Assembly (NCBI GenBank): GCA_964020085.1
Contig: OZ026608.1
Coordinates: forward strand, 3,284,981 to 3,348,980
Length of the DNA: 64,000 nucleotides
Direction: 5' to 3'
Source: Micromussa lordhowensis
Lineage: Eukaryota; Cnidaria; Anthozoa; Scleractinia; Lobophylliidae
Shown: positions 1 through 10,012 of the stretch, piece after piece
How the letters are laid out: every line of letters begins with the position of its first letter
How positions within the stretch are numbered: position 1 is the stretch's first letter
The notes under the pieces: generated by a model
What the model was told of the DNA's origin: nothing
The model's input: the letters and a program-made list of their open reading frames with translations, nothing else
Databases searched by the model: none
Made by a program: the position numbers and the translations under genes

Positions 1-784
<784 letters not shown>

Positions 785-812
785 ACTGCGCAGTCTGCCA
801 ACACAAACAAAC

Positions 813-828
813 GGCTCCTTTAGGAGCC
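813..828 (+). promoter_or_regulatory. Histone mRNA 3' stem-loop (truncated H4)
   Basis: GGCTCCTTTAGGAGCC folds into a 6-bp stem with a TTTA loop, followed by CACCAAA and then GAAAAGTCATGACC, which resembles a U7-binding histone downstream element. In metazoans this pair directs SLBP/U7-dependent 3' cleavage without a poly(A) tail. Confidence 0.92.
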
Positions 829-2000
829 ACCAAATCTCTCGAAAAGTCATGACCAACATTAAAACAGTTTCTTATTACAGTTAAATCAAAAGTCGTTATA
901 AAAGGATATAATGTCCTGGGGTATTGCAAATCACGTTAAACGCGATGCGCGTTGCAAAAGAGAAATCGGCAGAACATTCCCCTGACACGATTACGAACTG
1001 CCGGCCCTAGGAAAAAAGGTTCTTTCTACCTTATTTACGCGCAGATTGAATTGGAAAAAATATATTCAGTAACCATCAGTCTACTGCGAGCAGTCTCTCT
1101 TTTTACTCGAAAATCCGTTAGAAAAACGTATAAAAGAAGTGGTCGTGACGCGGCTCGACGCTTGCACGCTCCTTTGTCGCAGTCTACTGAAGAAAAAAAT
1201 TAAAAATTCACAAAGATCGGAGTGACCGTTGGTGAACAAAAGAAAGTGCGCCAAGTAAGTACAAAAGTAGCCTGTTCCAGGCTCTCAGTCAGTGGGGACG
1301 ATCGAAAAAGCGGGTGCTGGACGAGCGGGATCTTGTAAAAAAAATAGGAGAGGGCGCCTTCTCTAATTTCTTTTTACCCGGCCAGATTCCGCTCGTCCCG
1401 CGCCCGCTTTTTCGATCGTCCCCACTGACCGAGAGCCTGGAACAGGCTAGTACAAAAGGATTTTCAATGGCGCCTTTCTCACGTCATTAGAGTGTAGTGT
1501 GCGTGCATGATAAAAGAATAAAAGCTAACTGAATTTAAATTAGCGTTTCTTAAGCTTAGGTGTTCTGGCGTTGAAAAGTTTTACGTTTTGGCCTGAAGAT
1601 ACGAAAAAAAACATCCTCATAAGGATTTGAGGCCTAACGGTACGACCAATGGCTCACTAGCTGACTCACAAAACTCAAAGCAAATAATTGATCGCTTGGG
1701 TCTGATTAGACTTGCCACAATTCCACCTCAGATAAGCGAGCTTCGTACGGCGGGTAATGATTAAACAAGAGGAATGACTTTTCTGAAAGTTTAGGGTCTC
1801 ATATAAGTACGGCCGAATTATGTAAAGAAAATAAACTTAACAGTGAAGGAAATATTTTTGTTGATCGTGACTTCCTCGACGTCTCTTGTTTTCACTTCAG
1901 AGTGAGACGTGGCATTGATACTAGGTGTGTGCCAAAAGAAAATATTAAACTGTAATTAAAGAAACATTTTTGTTGATCGTGAATTTTTGTAACATTTGGT
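829..2000. other. Spacer between H4 and H2A 3' ends
   Basis: Convergent 3' flanks. It holds a foldback transposon with target duplication (1259-1458) and a local duplication of TTTTTGTTGATCGTGA near 1855 and 1968. TATAAAAG near 1130 is followed by a donor-like CCAAGTAAGT at 1251-1260, which could mark an unassigned 5' exon. The matching spacer in the right block (59446-60157) is shorter and lacks the foldback element. Confidence 0.5.
1259..1458. mobile_element. Foldback MITE with 9-bp target duplication (Mutator-like)
   Basis: Terminal inverted repeats of about 60 bp begin TAGCCTGTTCCAGGCTCTC at 1268 and end with the reverse complement at 1449. The element is flanked on both sides by the identical 9-mer GTACAAAAG (1259-1267 and 1450-1458). 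Long inverted repeats plus a 9-bp duplication are typical of Mutator/MULE non-autonomous elements. The 60-bp centre has no coding capacity. The family assignment is inferred from duplication length only. Confidence 0.8.
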
Positions 2001-2016
2001 GGCTCCTAAAGGAGCC
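2001..2016 (-). promoter_or_regulatory. Histone mRNA 3' stem-loop (H2A, left copy)
   Basis: Reads GGCTCCTTTAGGAGCC on the minus strand, 23 nt past the H2A stop codon. It is identical to the other seven histone stem-loops in the window and is followed by ACAAAAATTCACGATC as the probable downstream element. Confidence 0.92.
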
Positions 2017-2039
2017 GTTTTTTGTGAGTCAAAGCTTAT

Positions 2040-2420
2040 TTAAGCTTTGGCTTTCTTCTCGGTCTTCTTGGGCAGAAGTACAGCCTGGATGTTGGGTAGA
2101 ACACCTCCCTGTGCGATGGTGACACCAGCGAGCAGTTTGTTCAACTCCTCGTCATTACGGACAGCCAGCTGAAGGTGACGGGGGATGATTCTTGTCTTCT
2201 TGTTGTCACGAGCAGCGTTGCCCGCCAACTCGAGGATCTCGGCGCTCAAATACTCGAGCACAGCAGCCAAGTACACTGGAGCACCGGCGCCAACACGCTC
2301 AGCATAGTTGCCTTTGCGGAGAAGACGATGGATACGACCAACTGGGAACTGAAGCCCTGCTCGGGATGAGCGGGTCTTGGACTTGGTGCCCTTTGCTTTC
2401 CCTTTACCGCGACCAGACAT
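2040..2420 (-). CDS. H2A: Histone H2A (left copy)
   Basis: A core nucleosome histone of 126 residues that pairs with H2B. The start is the Met of [11 protein letters not shown] at 2418-2420; the open frame continues eight codons upstream, but those are not H2A. The sequence shows the N-terminal basic tail, the histone fold from about residue 17 to 100 ([14 protein letters not shown], then the [18 protein letters not shown] helix), the acidic-patch residues in the [10 protein letters not shown] and NDEELN segments, and the C-terminal [12 protein letters not shown] docking region. It lacks the SQ[E/D]-phi tail of H2A.X and the features of H2A.Z, so it is canonical. It is divergent with H2B at 2749 across a 328-bp shared promoter. 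It differs from the right-hand copy at residue 110 (Asn here, Lys there) plus silent changes. Confidence 0.98.
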   Translation of the reverse strand: MSGRGKGKAKGTKSKTRSSRAGLQFPVGRIHRLLRKGNYAERVGAGAPVYLAAVLEYLSAEILELAGNAARDNKKTRIIPRHLQLAVRNDEELNKLLAGVTIAQGGVLPNIQAVLLPKKTEKKAKA

Positions 2421-2748
2421 GATTGAAAATACAGTAGTAATCACGAAGATACGTTTCTCGCAAAATGAAAACAGATTGTAAGCGCGCCGAATTTTTATTT
2501 GCCGTTATTCAAGTGCAAAGGATCGAAATGCACCAATCAGAACTTTACATTTGACAATATAAAACAAAGACTCCGTGTGCTATAAACAAACCACATGCAA
2601 AAATATGACCCCAAAGGTCGTTAAGGCTAAAATAACCAATCAGGAATCGAGCATTTCGATCCTTATGGTAATTGATCCTTTCTAAATTTTGTTATAAATA
2701 CAAAATGCATCACCGCGTCTTCATTCAAATCCAATCTGATCTACAGAC
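2421..2748. promoter_or_regulatory. Divergent H2A/H2B promoter (left copy)
   Basis: The 328-bp intergenic region between divergent starts contains TATAAATA (2693-2700) for H2B, a weak AAATAAAAA on the minus strand near 2492-2500 for H2A, and two CCAAT boxes (2533-2537 and ACCAATCAGG near 2635). It is nearly the reverse complement of 58697-59024, with matching spacing. This fits the usual coordinated S-phase expression of replication-dependent histones. Confidence 0.8.
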
Positions 2749-3120
2749 ATGGCACCCAAAGTTGCAGGAAAGAAAGGCGAGAAGAAAGCCGGTAAGGCAA
2801 AGGCCGCCGCTGATGGAAAGAAGAAGAGAAGGGGAAAGAGAAAGGAAAGCTACGCTATCTACATCTACAAGGTGTTGAAGCAAGTTCACCCTGACACTGG
2901 TATCTCCAGCAAAGCCATGGGCATCATGAACTCGTTCGTCAACGACATCTTCGAGCGCATCGCCACCGAAGCTTCCCGCCTTGCCCACTACAACAAGAAA
3001 TCAACCATCAGCTCCCGCGAGATCCAGACCGCCATCAGGCTGCTTCTGCCCGGTGAACTGGCCAAACACGCCGTGAGTGAAGGAACCAAGGCTGTGACAA
3101 AGTACACCAGCAGCAAGTAA
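2749..3120 (+). CDS. H2B: Histone H2B (left copy)
   Basis: A core nucleosome histone of 123 residues. The lysine-rich N-terminal tail ([18 protein letters not shown]) is followed by the [20 protein letters not shown] start of the histone fold, the [18 protein letters not shown] segment, and the C-terminal helix ending AVTKYTSSK, where the Lys in AVTKY corresponds to the conserved ubiquitination site. The ATG lies about 50 bp from its TATA box. The protein is identical to the right-hand copy at 58325-58696, with a few silent nucleotide differences, as expected under gene conversion. There are no introns. Confidence 0.98.
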   Translation: MAPKVAGKKGEKKAGKAKAAADGKKKRRGKRKESYAIYIYKVLKQVHPDTGISSKAMGIMNSFVNDIFERIATEASRLAHYNKKSTISSREIQTAIRLLLPGELAKHAVSEGTKAVTKYTSSK

Positions 3121-3152
3121 ACTCACTTTGTGGGTTTCGCGCCAAAACCAAC

Positions 3153-3168
3153 GGCTCCTTTAGGAGCC
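3153..3168 (+). promoter_or_regulatory. Histone mRNA 3' stem-loop (H2B, left copy)
   Basis: GGCTCCTTTAGGAGCC lies 32 nt after the H2B stop, followed by ACCAAATG and AACAAAAGTCAATGAC, a good match to the downstream element consensus seen at the other histone genes here. Confidence 0.93.
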
Positions 3169-4390
3169 ACCAAATGTAACAAAAGTCAATGACAACTGAC
3201 CTTTTTCAATTTCAATCCCTCCTCTTACAAAACGCAATCAGTTCAATACTTTGTGCTTCATCCGCTCATGTTGCGCTGCGTTAAAACCAAACCCGGAGAA
3301 TTTTCGACAAGTAACAGGAACGTACTTAAAGGAAATTTTCATGAAATTAAAATTGAAAATTCTGTGCCGCTTTCAACAGTCGAGCGTATTTAAAGGCTAA
3401 CGTTTCTTTAAATTAAAATTGAAAACTCGACCAGCGCACTGAGATAAGTACAACAGACCTAACGTAGCGGTGCGTCTTGAACTGAGTAAACTCTAACTAG
3501 CTTTCAGTTTCGGCTAACAACACGGTCTAGACATAAAGAGCCTACCATGTGGCAGCAACATAAACCGGAACGAAGAATTTCTTCTCTCATGATATAAGGG
3601 CTGTTTTTACGAATTTCCGTCTTTTATTTCGAAAAAAAACGACCAGCCGCATGAATATACATGTATAACGTTTTATGCTCCCCGAAAAAAACGTGTTGTG
3701 GTCTCCTGCAAAATCTATGAAGCACATTTTCTAACCTTCCATAAGCGACCACATTTCCAAATTAGCCACTTTTTCGAACCTTTTCTTCGGTTCCATACAT
3801 TGGGTCATTGTGGTTCATCAAAGATAAGCCTGTCTTGTAAACACTTCTATGCCTTCGACTTCCTTGTTTTACAAACTCCTTATTAATTCTTCAGCTCGCA
3901 AAATCGCAGATTCATCTTGACCATGTCACTGTTGTAAACTCCATCTATATTTTTACAGCGAAGGACATTCACGACCAGAAAACGATGTTATGATTCTCCC
4001 TGTTTGAAAAAACGCAGCCTTATTTAAAGCTTCCTAGGAATGAAAAAATACGTAATCAAAACATCGCATCCGGAAATCCAGAAAAAAATTCTATATTTAT
4101 TGGCGAAAAGCGTCTTAAATAATGAAATCGGTTGATTTGACAGTCTCTAGTCTCTCTTGTTATGCCTACAATCAATCAGCCCAAAGGATCAGTGACATAT
4201 TGGTTGTCAAATAATCAACGTTTTTACATATGTTTTGATTTACGAAACCTGTTCCCTGGAAAACGTGAGAAATGGCATTTCGAGCTCCTAAAAATAAAAC
4301 TTTCCTCGGGTCATGCCCCCAAACGCCGCTAGCAGTTAGCGCCTTGAGCGATCGCATAACTTTTTCTTCGGTGCGTACTTCGTGGAAAAT
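3169..4390. other. Intergenic, no gene recognised
   Basis: A+T-rich sequence after the H2B end-processing signal. AATTTTCATGAAATTAAAATTGA-type segments recur near 3338-3360 and 3405-3425. I see no coding or RNA gene. Confidence 0.4.
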
Positions 4391-4694
4391 ACCCCCGGGG
4401 GGGGGGAATCCCATATAAAAATGAGGGGGTGCTTGAAGTTCCTTTGAGGGGTTAAAAAAGCGGTTTTGGTAAAAGTTAGGGTGTTCAGCCTTAAAGGGTT
4501 TACAGCGGGAGCTTTTGCAGTACCTTTTACGGTATTGAGCCGAAAAAAAATATGACGAGATACCTCTTAGGGGTGAAAACAATTTAAACCACGCCCAAAA
4601 AACGGGATCTTGGTACCTCTTAGGGGTTCTTTTCAAAATTTCCGATGACCACCCCCCCCCGTCCTTTTTATATGGGAGTCCCCCCCGGGTGGGA
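4391..4694. repeat. G-tract-bounded inverted-repeat element, copy 1
   Basis: The left end has CCCCGGGGGGGGGG then AATCCCATATAAAAA; the right end mirrors it (CCTTTTTATATGGGAGTC then CCCCCCGGG). The interior carries ACCTCTTAGGGG twice, near 4560 and 4612. The same family appears at 17727-17940 and 19428-19685. The 191-residue minus-strand open frame here (4172-4747) is a by-product of this repeat. No transposase is present, so it is probably a MITE. Confidence 0.7.
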
Positions 4695-6083
4695 ATTACA
4701 CGCCATGCCCCTGGTGAAAGGTGAACGTTCTTTGTCGAGAAAGGCATGGTTCAAAAGCAAACAAAGAAAAACAAAAAAGTGTGAAATGAATTTCCATCAC
4801 GCATTGAATCTAAATTAACCAAAACTTCAGGTCAAAAATTCAATAGAAACCGATCGTAAAAAAGCAAAACATGCTTCTGAAAATTAGTGAACAAAGCTGG
4901 CCTGTCAGTTAGCCAATCAAGTCACACGAATTTTCTCCAGGGTTATTAGGCCGTATGCTCACAAACTAAGCTCCTAGCAACCCTCCTGGACAATTAGACG
5001 TGAGCTTAAACTGTCAAGCTGTCAAAGATTCGAGCAAGAAGTTCAAGAGTCGCACGGAAATTCAATAACATACTTTCGTTAAACTTTCGATGTTTTTAGC
5101 TAGTTGACATTTCAATTTGTTATCACATGGGTTAACCGCCTCAAATGCATGACGTGTAATTTAAAAGTAAAAAGGAAAAATTACACATGGAGGTTTGAAT
5201 GGCTAATGCAAGTTTCCATGGATTCTATTCATACATGTATAATGCGAGTTTCACGCATTTTACGCAAAATTACTTATTCAGTTCCTAGAGAAGATACTGT
5301 CTGCCTGGCGAATTATCAGTGAAGAAGAGAACCGAGCAACTGAATTAAATTGAAACTTGCGGAAGGTACAGTTGGTAGACTTAGTATTACGTAACGATTC
5401 TACCCAGTGGGTTCTCGAGGCTCTTCAGTAGATCTAAATTGATTATAAATGTCAGTTCCGCGAATGGCTTGTTTTTATAACACACTGAATTCTTTACTAA
5501 GGAACATTTTTCAAATTAAAATTCGGGGATAGCCAGGATTTTCTCTTGCCGGCAATATATATTAATAACTCTAGGAAAAGCGAGATAACTGATATTTGTA
5601 AAATTAAAGCAACTAACAAATTACCATTGCAAACTAACACGGCACAATTTTAAGGTTCTAAAAAGATAATTTAAAAACCCGAATGTAATATTTTAAGTTT
5701 ATTTAGGCTGTTTGTTGAAATCATCGGCCACGTTTTAAAATACACTTCAACACAATTACAATCATTATCAGCGCCAACTATTCTACCTTATTTTAAATGT
5801 AATATTCCTATATTTTTTCAATCATCGGAAGTAATTTAATATAAAGATTGGCTTTGTGGAGTAGTGTGCCAATCTTGCTATCGTAAATGGCGAGTTTACC
5901 ACAGTCTTAAAACCAGTTAGCCTTGCTTTAGAAGTGAGTAAAAGATAGAAAGAAGTACTTCACAGTGTTGAATGTCCCTGATATAACAGCTGAAGCTTTA
6001 GATTTCGTTACACTACTGAACTACACAAAGCAAATCTAAATGATAGTCGCGATGTTTTAGTTAAACACAGAAAGTTTCCACTC
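4695..6083. other. Intergenic, no gene recognised
   Basis: A+T-rich DNA without a convincing exon or RNA gene. The small open frame at 5104-5322 has no recognisable motif and no supporting context. Confidence 0.35.
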
Positions 6084-6425
6084 CGATTCGATCGATTCGC
6101 ATTACATCGAGTGGGAACGAACAATGTTTAATACACATTTGGGTGTTGAGACTGGAAATCATCCATCTGTATCAGTCTACAGCGAAAGAGGTCAATGTTG
6201 ATTACGACACTCCAAAATAATGGATTTCACTTCGTACAAGAGGGAATCCACTAAATTTTTTAGTAACAGTTGGACAAAACCTTTGTACCGAGATTATTTA
6301 TATCATTTCGCAAGCTTCTGTACCACTGTTTTGGATGATTTCTAGTTCGTACTGCGCAGTCTCAGCACCCTAATGTGTATAAACATTATAAGTTCCCACT
6401 CGATGGAATGCGAATCGATGTTATT
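6084..6425. repeat. Inverted-repeat element of about 340 bp
   Basis: GATCGATTCGCATTACATCG followed by AGTGGGAACGAAC near 6090-6121 is mirrored by TTCCCACTCGATGGAATGCG near 6389-6408 continuing to about 6425. The arms are about 35 bp and imperfect. There is no coding capacity. It is probably a MITE-like remnant; a target duplication was not resolved. Confidence 0.5.
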
Positions 6426-7069
6426 GGTTACGAACCACATACCTTATCTTTGAGACCTTTCAAATTCTCTTTCCAACAGTTTCACTGATTTTTACTGCTG
6501 CAAAGTTGTTTCATCAAGTGATATGAGAAAGAACGAAGCATAAAGCTTCGACCGCTTCGCATCCATAATAGTGGTTGGTTTTTGAAACTTTGAATTTACC
6601 TCACGTAAGTAGTTGTGAAATGTTTACATTTTGTGATGTCTAACATGAAACAAAACAAAAAAACGCAAACAAACTCTCGAGAGTGCGAAGTACGGACTGG
6701 AAATCATCTTTGATTTCTTCTCAAAAAATCATTCTAACAACACTAAATGTCGTAAACAAATGTTGAAGTTCATATGAAACAGTTGAAAGTATAGGTCGCA
6801 AATTAAAACGATGATGAAATTTTACTTGTGTTTGCACAATTTCTCTGAACTTTGCAATTTATCTTCTCTAGTTCCCATGGGAAATTGTTTCGGTGTTATT
6901 TCAGGAAACTATTTATATCTTTAACTTCAAGAAATTAACTGTTAAAAGGACTGTAAAATAGTAAAATACGTACCTAAAGCTATTCTAGTACAAGATTATT
7001 GCCCAGTAAAAACTGAAATTGCTTGATTTCCTATCGGATTTCGTTTTAACCTCGTTCATTGGAGTTTCT
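6426..7069. other. Intergenic, no gene recognised
   Basis: Noncoding A+T-rich sequence. A consensus-like donor (TCACGTAAGTAG near 6601-6612) could belong to a 5' UTR exon of the downstream sulfotransferase, but no promoter or exon can be established. Confidence 0.3.
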
Positions 7070-7806
7070 GTCACTCTATCCCTATCTCATTCAATGGTGA
7101 TTTTCATAAATACTACACAAGATCGAGAAATGACATTCGTAACTCCAGTGCCACAAGAAGATGGGGTCATTGGTCTTCAGTTAACTTAAGCGCTGATATA
7201 TGGAACAGGTTGGACACCTCATTAAGGAATGCAGAGTCACTGCCTGCTTTTAAACGTGGCCTGTCCAAAGTTCTGTTTGATTCTTAACAACATTCTTAGC
7301 TTTTTACCCTTTGTTTAGTCTTTTTAGCTCTTTACATTCTTGTATTTTCTAGCTACTTCTATTTAAGCAATAGACCACTAGTTTCTATGGGTTATAGGCT
7401 GATAAGCCACGCGGGATGTTGGTAGAACACGAGAAGAATTTGTAAATCACGAGCCGCAGGCGAGTGGTTTACGAATTCTTCGAGTGTTCTACCAACATCC
7501 CAAGTGGTTTATCAGCCTAAAACCCATAGAAACTTGTGGTCTATTGCTTTTATATAATAATTCAGAAGACGCGCGATTTTCCCATGGGTTTACCGGCACA
7601 ATAACCCATAGCTGATTGACCAATCAGAGCGCGCGCATTGATTTGGTTATTATATAATTGTTACTTAATGATTGTAAATATTGTATTTATATTCTTTTAT
7701 TTTCGTATGTTTAACTTGTTCTTGATTTAATTTTAGTGTTCTTTAGTGAGGACCCTTCTGTAAACCACTTCGTGCATCCTCGTCATTAAAGATTACTACT
7801 ACTAAC
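7070..7806 (+). mobile_element. LINE 3'-end remnant (C-terminus of RT plus 3' tail), interrupted
   Basis: The frame from about 7070 to a stop at 7286-7288 reads ...FHKYYTRSRNDIRN... and ...IWNRLDTSLRNAESLPAFK, the usual C-terminal end of CR1/L2-type reverse transcriptase ORFs; the LINE at 10177-11541 ends with the analogous LWNSLPNSLRSATSVSNFK. A 3' UTR-like stretch resumes after 7660 and ends AAAGATTACTACTACTAACT near 7787-7806, a short-repeat LINE tail. A palindromic element (7367-7655) sits inside it, so it inserted later. Confidence 0.7.
7367..7655. repeat. Palindromic hairpin element, GAGCCGCAGGCGAG apex
   Basis: Arms of about 90 nt (AAGCAATAGACCACTAGTTTC at 7366 against its mirror ending at 7548) fold back on an apex at 7455-7459, C-GCA-G. 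A second, smaller inverted piece (TTATATAATAA near 7550 and TTATTATATAA near 7645) adjoins it. Related tips occur at 28235-28286, 45403-45579 and 54840-55013. Confidence 0.7.
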
Positions 7807-7949
7807 TGCCATCCGCGGCTTAAGGCTGTATCCAAACCAAAGCCAGCTATTTAATATAGAGATAAAGTAAATCCTGATTTCAATTATTCTTTATTGTGGT
7901 CTTACTTTGCCTTTTGTTTTACTTCACAGACTCCAGTTAACTTTTCCAC

Positions 7950-9146
7950 ATGGCCGTTATACGTTTTCGTTTTGTGTTCCGTATCTTTTTAGCGACTCTT
8001 TTGCTGATAGGAACCATATCAACATTTATGATGCTTCAAGCCAACCGCAAATCTTATGTACAGAAACGTGAACCTCGAAGCGACGAAAATAACTTACCAA
8101 TCGACACCATCAGCCCATCACTGCGAATACTCTCCGAGGATGTCCGAAAGTCTAACGAAGATGTTGCTCTTTCCGAACTTAACCCGACGACGACACCCCG
8201 AAGACGAAGTCTTGTGATTTTCGGAGATGACCGTTCGGGAACAACGCTTCTGACCCGAATGTTCAGCGAAGATTCAAACATTTTTTCAGTGTACGAACCA
8301 TTGTGGATAACTCGAAAATGGCGAACGACCGAGCGTGATAGAGACCAAGTCAAAGACGTTACCGATGTTGTTAGCGCGCTCATGAGCTGTCACTTCGTGG
8401 ATAATCCAACCGCTATGAAATTCCTCGCGCACACCTCGAAAGCATGGGCGCCGGGATTATTTGGAAACCCGTTTCAATCTCCTCCAATATGTAACGGGAC
8501 TGATAACGGAAAAATAACTTGCCCAAGTCCTGAAACGGTGCCACGACTTGTCGAAGAAGCTTGTTCACGCCATTATAAGCACAGTGTCGCCAAACTCGCC
8601 ATTGTTCGCGTCCCAGAGCGAAAACTTTCAAACATCTTTCCAAGGATAATTTATGAAAATCCGGACACTGAAATCAAGATTTTACATGTTGTTCGCGACC
8701 CCAGAGGCTCCATAAACTCCAGGATCAATCTCGGATGGATCACAGAAGTGGACAAAGCAAAGAATTTCGCTGCTTGGCCAAAGGGTACATGCGAAGGAAT
8801 TATACAGAACGTGAAGTTTGGGGCGAGTCTTGAAGGAAGCTTAAAGAAGAATTACATGCTGGTAAAATACAAGGACATAGCTTTCTCGCCAGTGTTGACT
8901 GCTATGAAGATTTATAAGTTTGCTGGATTTGAAATGCAAGAGAGCTTAATTAGATGGATTATACAAGCAACAAACCCTAATAAAGAGACTCTCGACAAAG
9001 AGGCCAAAAAAGCGTTCTCATCGTTTCGAAATTCCACTGCGAATGTTGAGAAATGGAGGCAAGAGTCACCTATAGAAAGGACTCGCATTATTGAACAAGA
9101 ATGCGGTGAATTGTTAGATCTTCTTCATCTTGAAAGACTAACTTAA
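7950..9146 (+). CDS. Carbohydrate 6-O-sulfotransferase-like, type II membrane (ST1)
   Basis: A predicted Golgi enzyme of 398 residues moving sulfate from PAPS to a sugar 6-hydroxyl (the CHST1/3/5-like family, by motif). A short basic N-terminus precedes one membrane anchor at about residues 9-29, then a stem to about 84. The 5'-phosphosulfate loop is FGDDRSGTT (about 91-99) and the 3'-phosphate motif is VVRDPRGSINSRINLGW (about 245-261). EPLW and the C-terminal SSFRNSTANVEKWR are also shared with the two downstream paralogues. An acceptor (TTTTGTTTTACTTCACAG, ending near 7929) lies just before the ATG, implying a 5' UTR intron with the whole CDS in one exon. It is first of three tandem copies on the same strand. 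Acceptor sugar and gene-level orthology cannot be fixed from sequence. A possible poly(A) signal AATAAA is at 9981-9986. Confidence 0.9.
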   Translation: MAVIRFRFVFRIFLATLLLIGTISTFMMLQANRKSYVQKREPRSDENNLPIDTISPSLRILSEDVRKSNEDVALSELNPTTTPRRRSLVIFGDDRSGTTLLTRMFSEDSNIFSVYEPLWITRKWRTTERDRDQVKDVTDVVSALMSCHFVDNPTAMKFLAHTSKAWAPGLFGNPFQSPPICNGTDNGKITCPSPETVPRLVEEACSRHYKHSVAKLAIVRVPERKLSNIFPRIIYENPDTEIKILHVVRDPRGSINSRINLGWITEVDKAKNFAAWPKGTCEGIIQNVKFGASLEGSLKKNYMLVKYKDIAFSPVLTAMKIYKFAGFEMQESLIRWIIQATNPNKETLDKEAKKAFSSFRNSTANVEKWRQESPIERTRIIEQECGELLDLLHLERLT

Positions 9147-10012
9147 AAAATCAAAACACTGAGACTTTTGTTATAAAAAGCCAGATTAATGGGGGAGGGG
9201 AGAGTAGGGCGTCTTAGCTGCTGTGACTGCCACTGTTCTAAAAATAGCCGTTGCATGGGAAATGTTGCTGGAGAGCAAGGTCTTGCTCTCCAACAACGTT
9301 TTCCATACAAATCTTCTTAAGTTTTTAAGAATTCAAACCGTCATAAAAATCTCATTTTTTATGTCAGGGGCCTCAAGCTTGGCCATTTTGATATTTTCAA
9401 CATGCTTTTTCAATTTCTGACATTCTTTAAGTTACAGTCCATAATCTTATGAAAAGTAGGTCACGTGATGGTCTACTCTAATGTATTCCCTCCCCCTTCT
9501 ACGCATAGTAAATGAAATGGTATCTTCACAGTTTTGATGCCAGCTTGATTGCGTCGAGCTGCAGTAAAAGTGCAGGTGTATTGTATTCAGAGAATCATTG
9601 AAATTCCCTTTTTTAAAATCATTCAGATTTTCAAATGAGGGTTGCTTTCTTACTATCTGAACAACATTATTGATTAAGCTGGAAGAGAGTAAGGCGTCTG
9701 TCGTAACTAGAGAAGAAAGCAACTTCAGAAAGAGAATTCGTGAGGCCTTGGAAATTCTGTGCTAGCCAACGACGCCCAATCAAGACCGTGCATTTGAACT
9801 TCCGGCCCTATACGGGGATATTTATGCACGTGACTTGGTTCACCCAAGCTCACGTGACTAATAGATTCCCGCGATAGTCACTTCAGAAAGACGCTGTGAC
9901 AGCGTCCAAAGCTTGTGATCGCTAAAAACATTGACTGTGCTTCGGTATTTCGTTTCTTATTTTGTCTACTACAGAGTCGGAATAAACCTCAATTACTTTA
10001 CTAACATCGAAC
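9147..10012. other. ST1 3' flank
   Basis: Contains a candidate AATAAA (9981-9986), about 835 nt past the stop, and then the T-rich 3' end of the minus-strand LINE. The small frames at 9223-9420 and 9447-9722 show no motif. Confidence 0.4.

Noticed and set aside
4172..4747. 191-codon minus-strand frame
   Set aside because: Lies across the G-tract inverted-repeat element; no domain, and composition follows the repeat.
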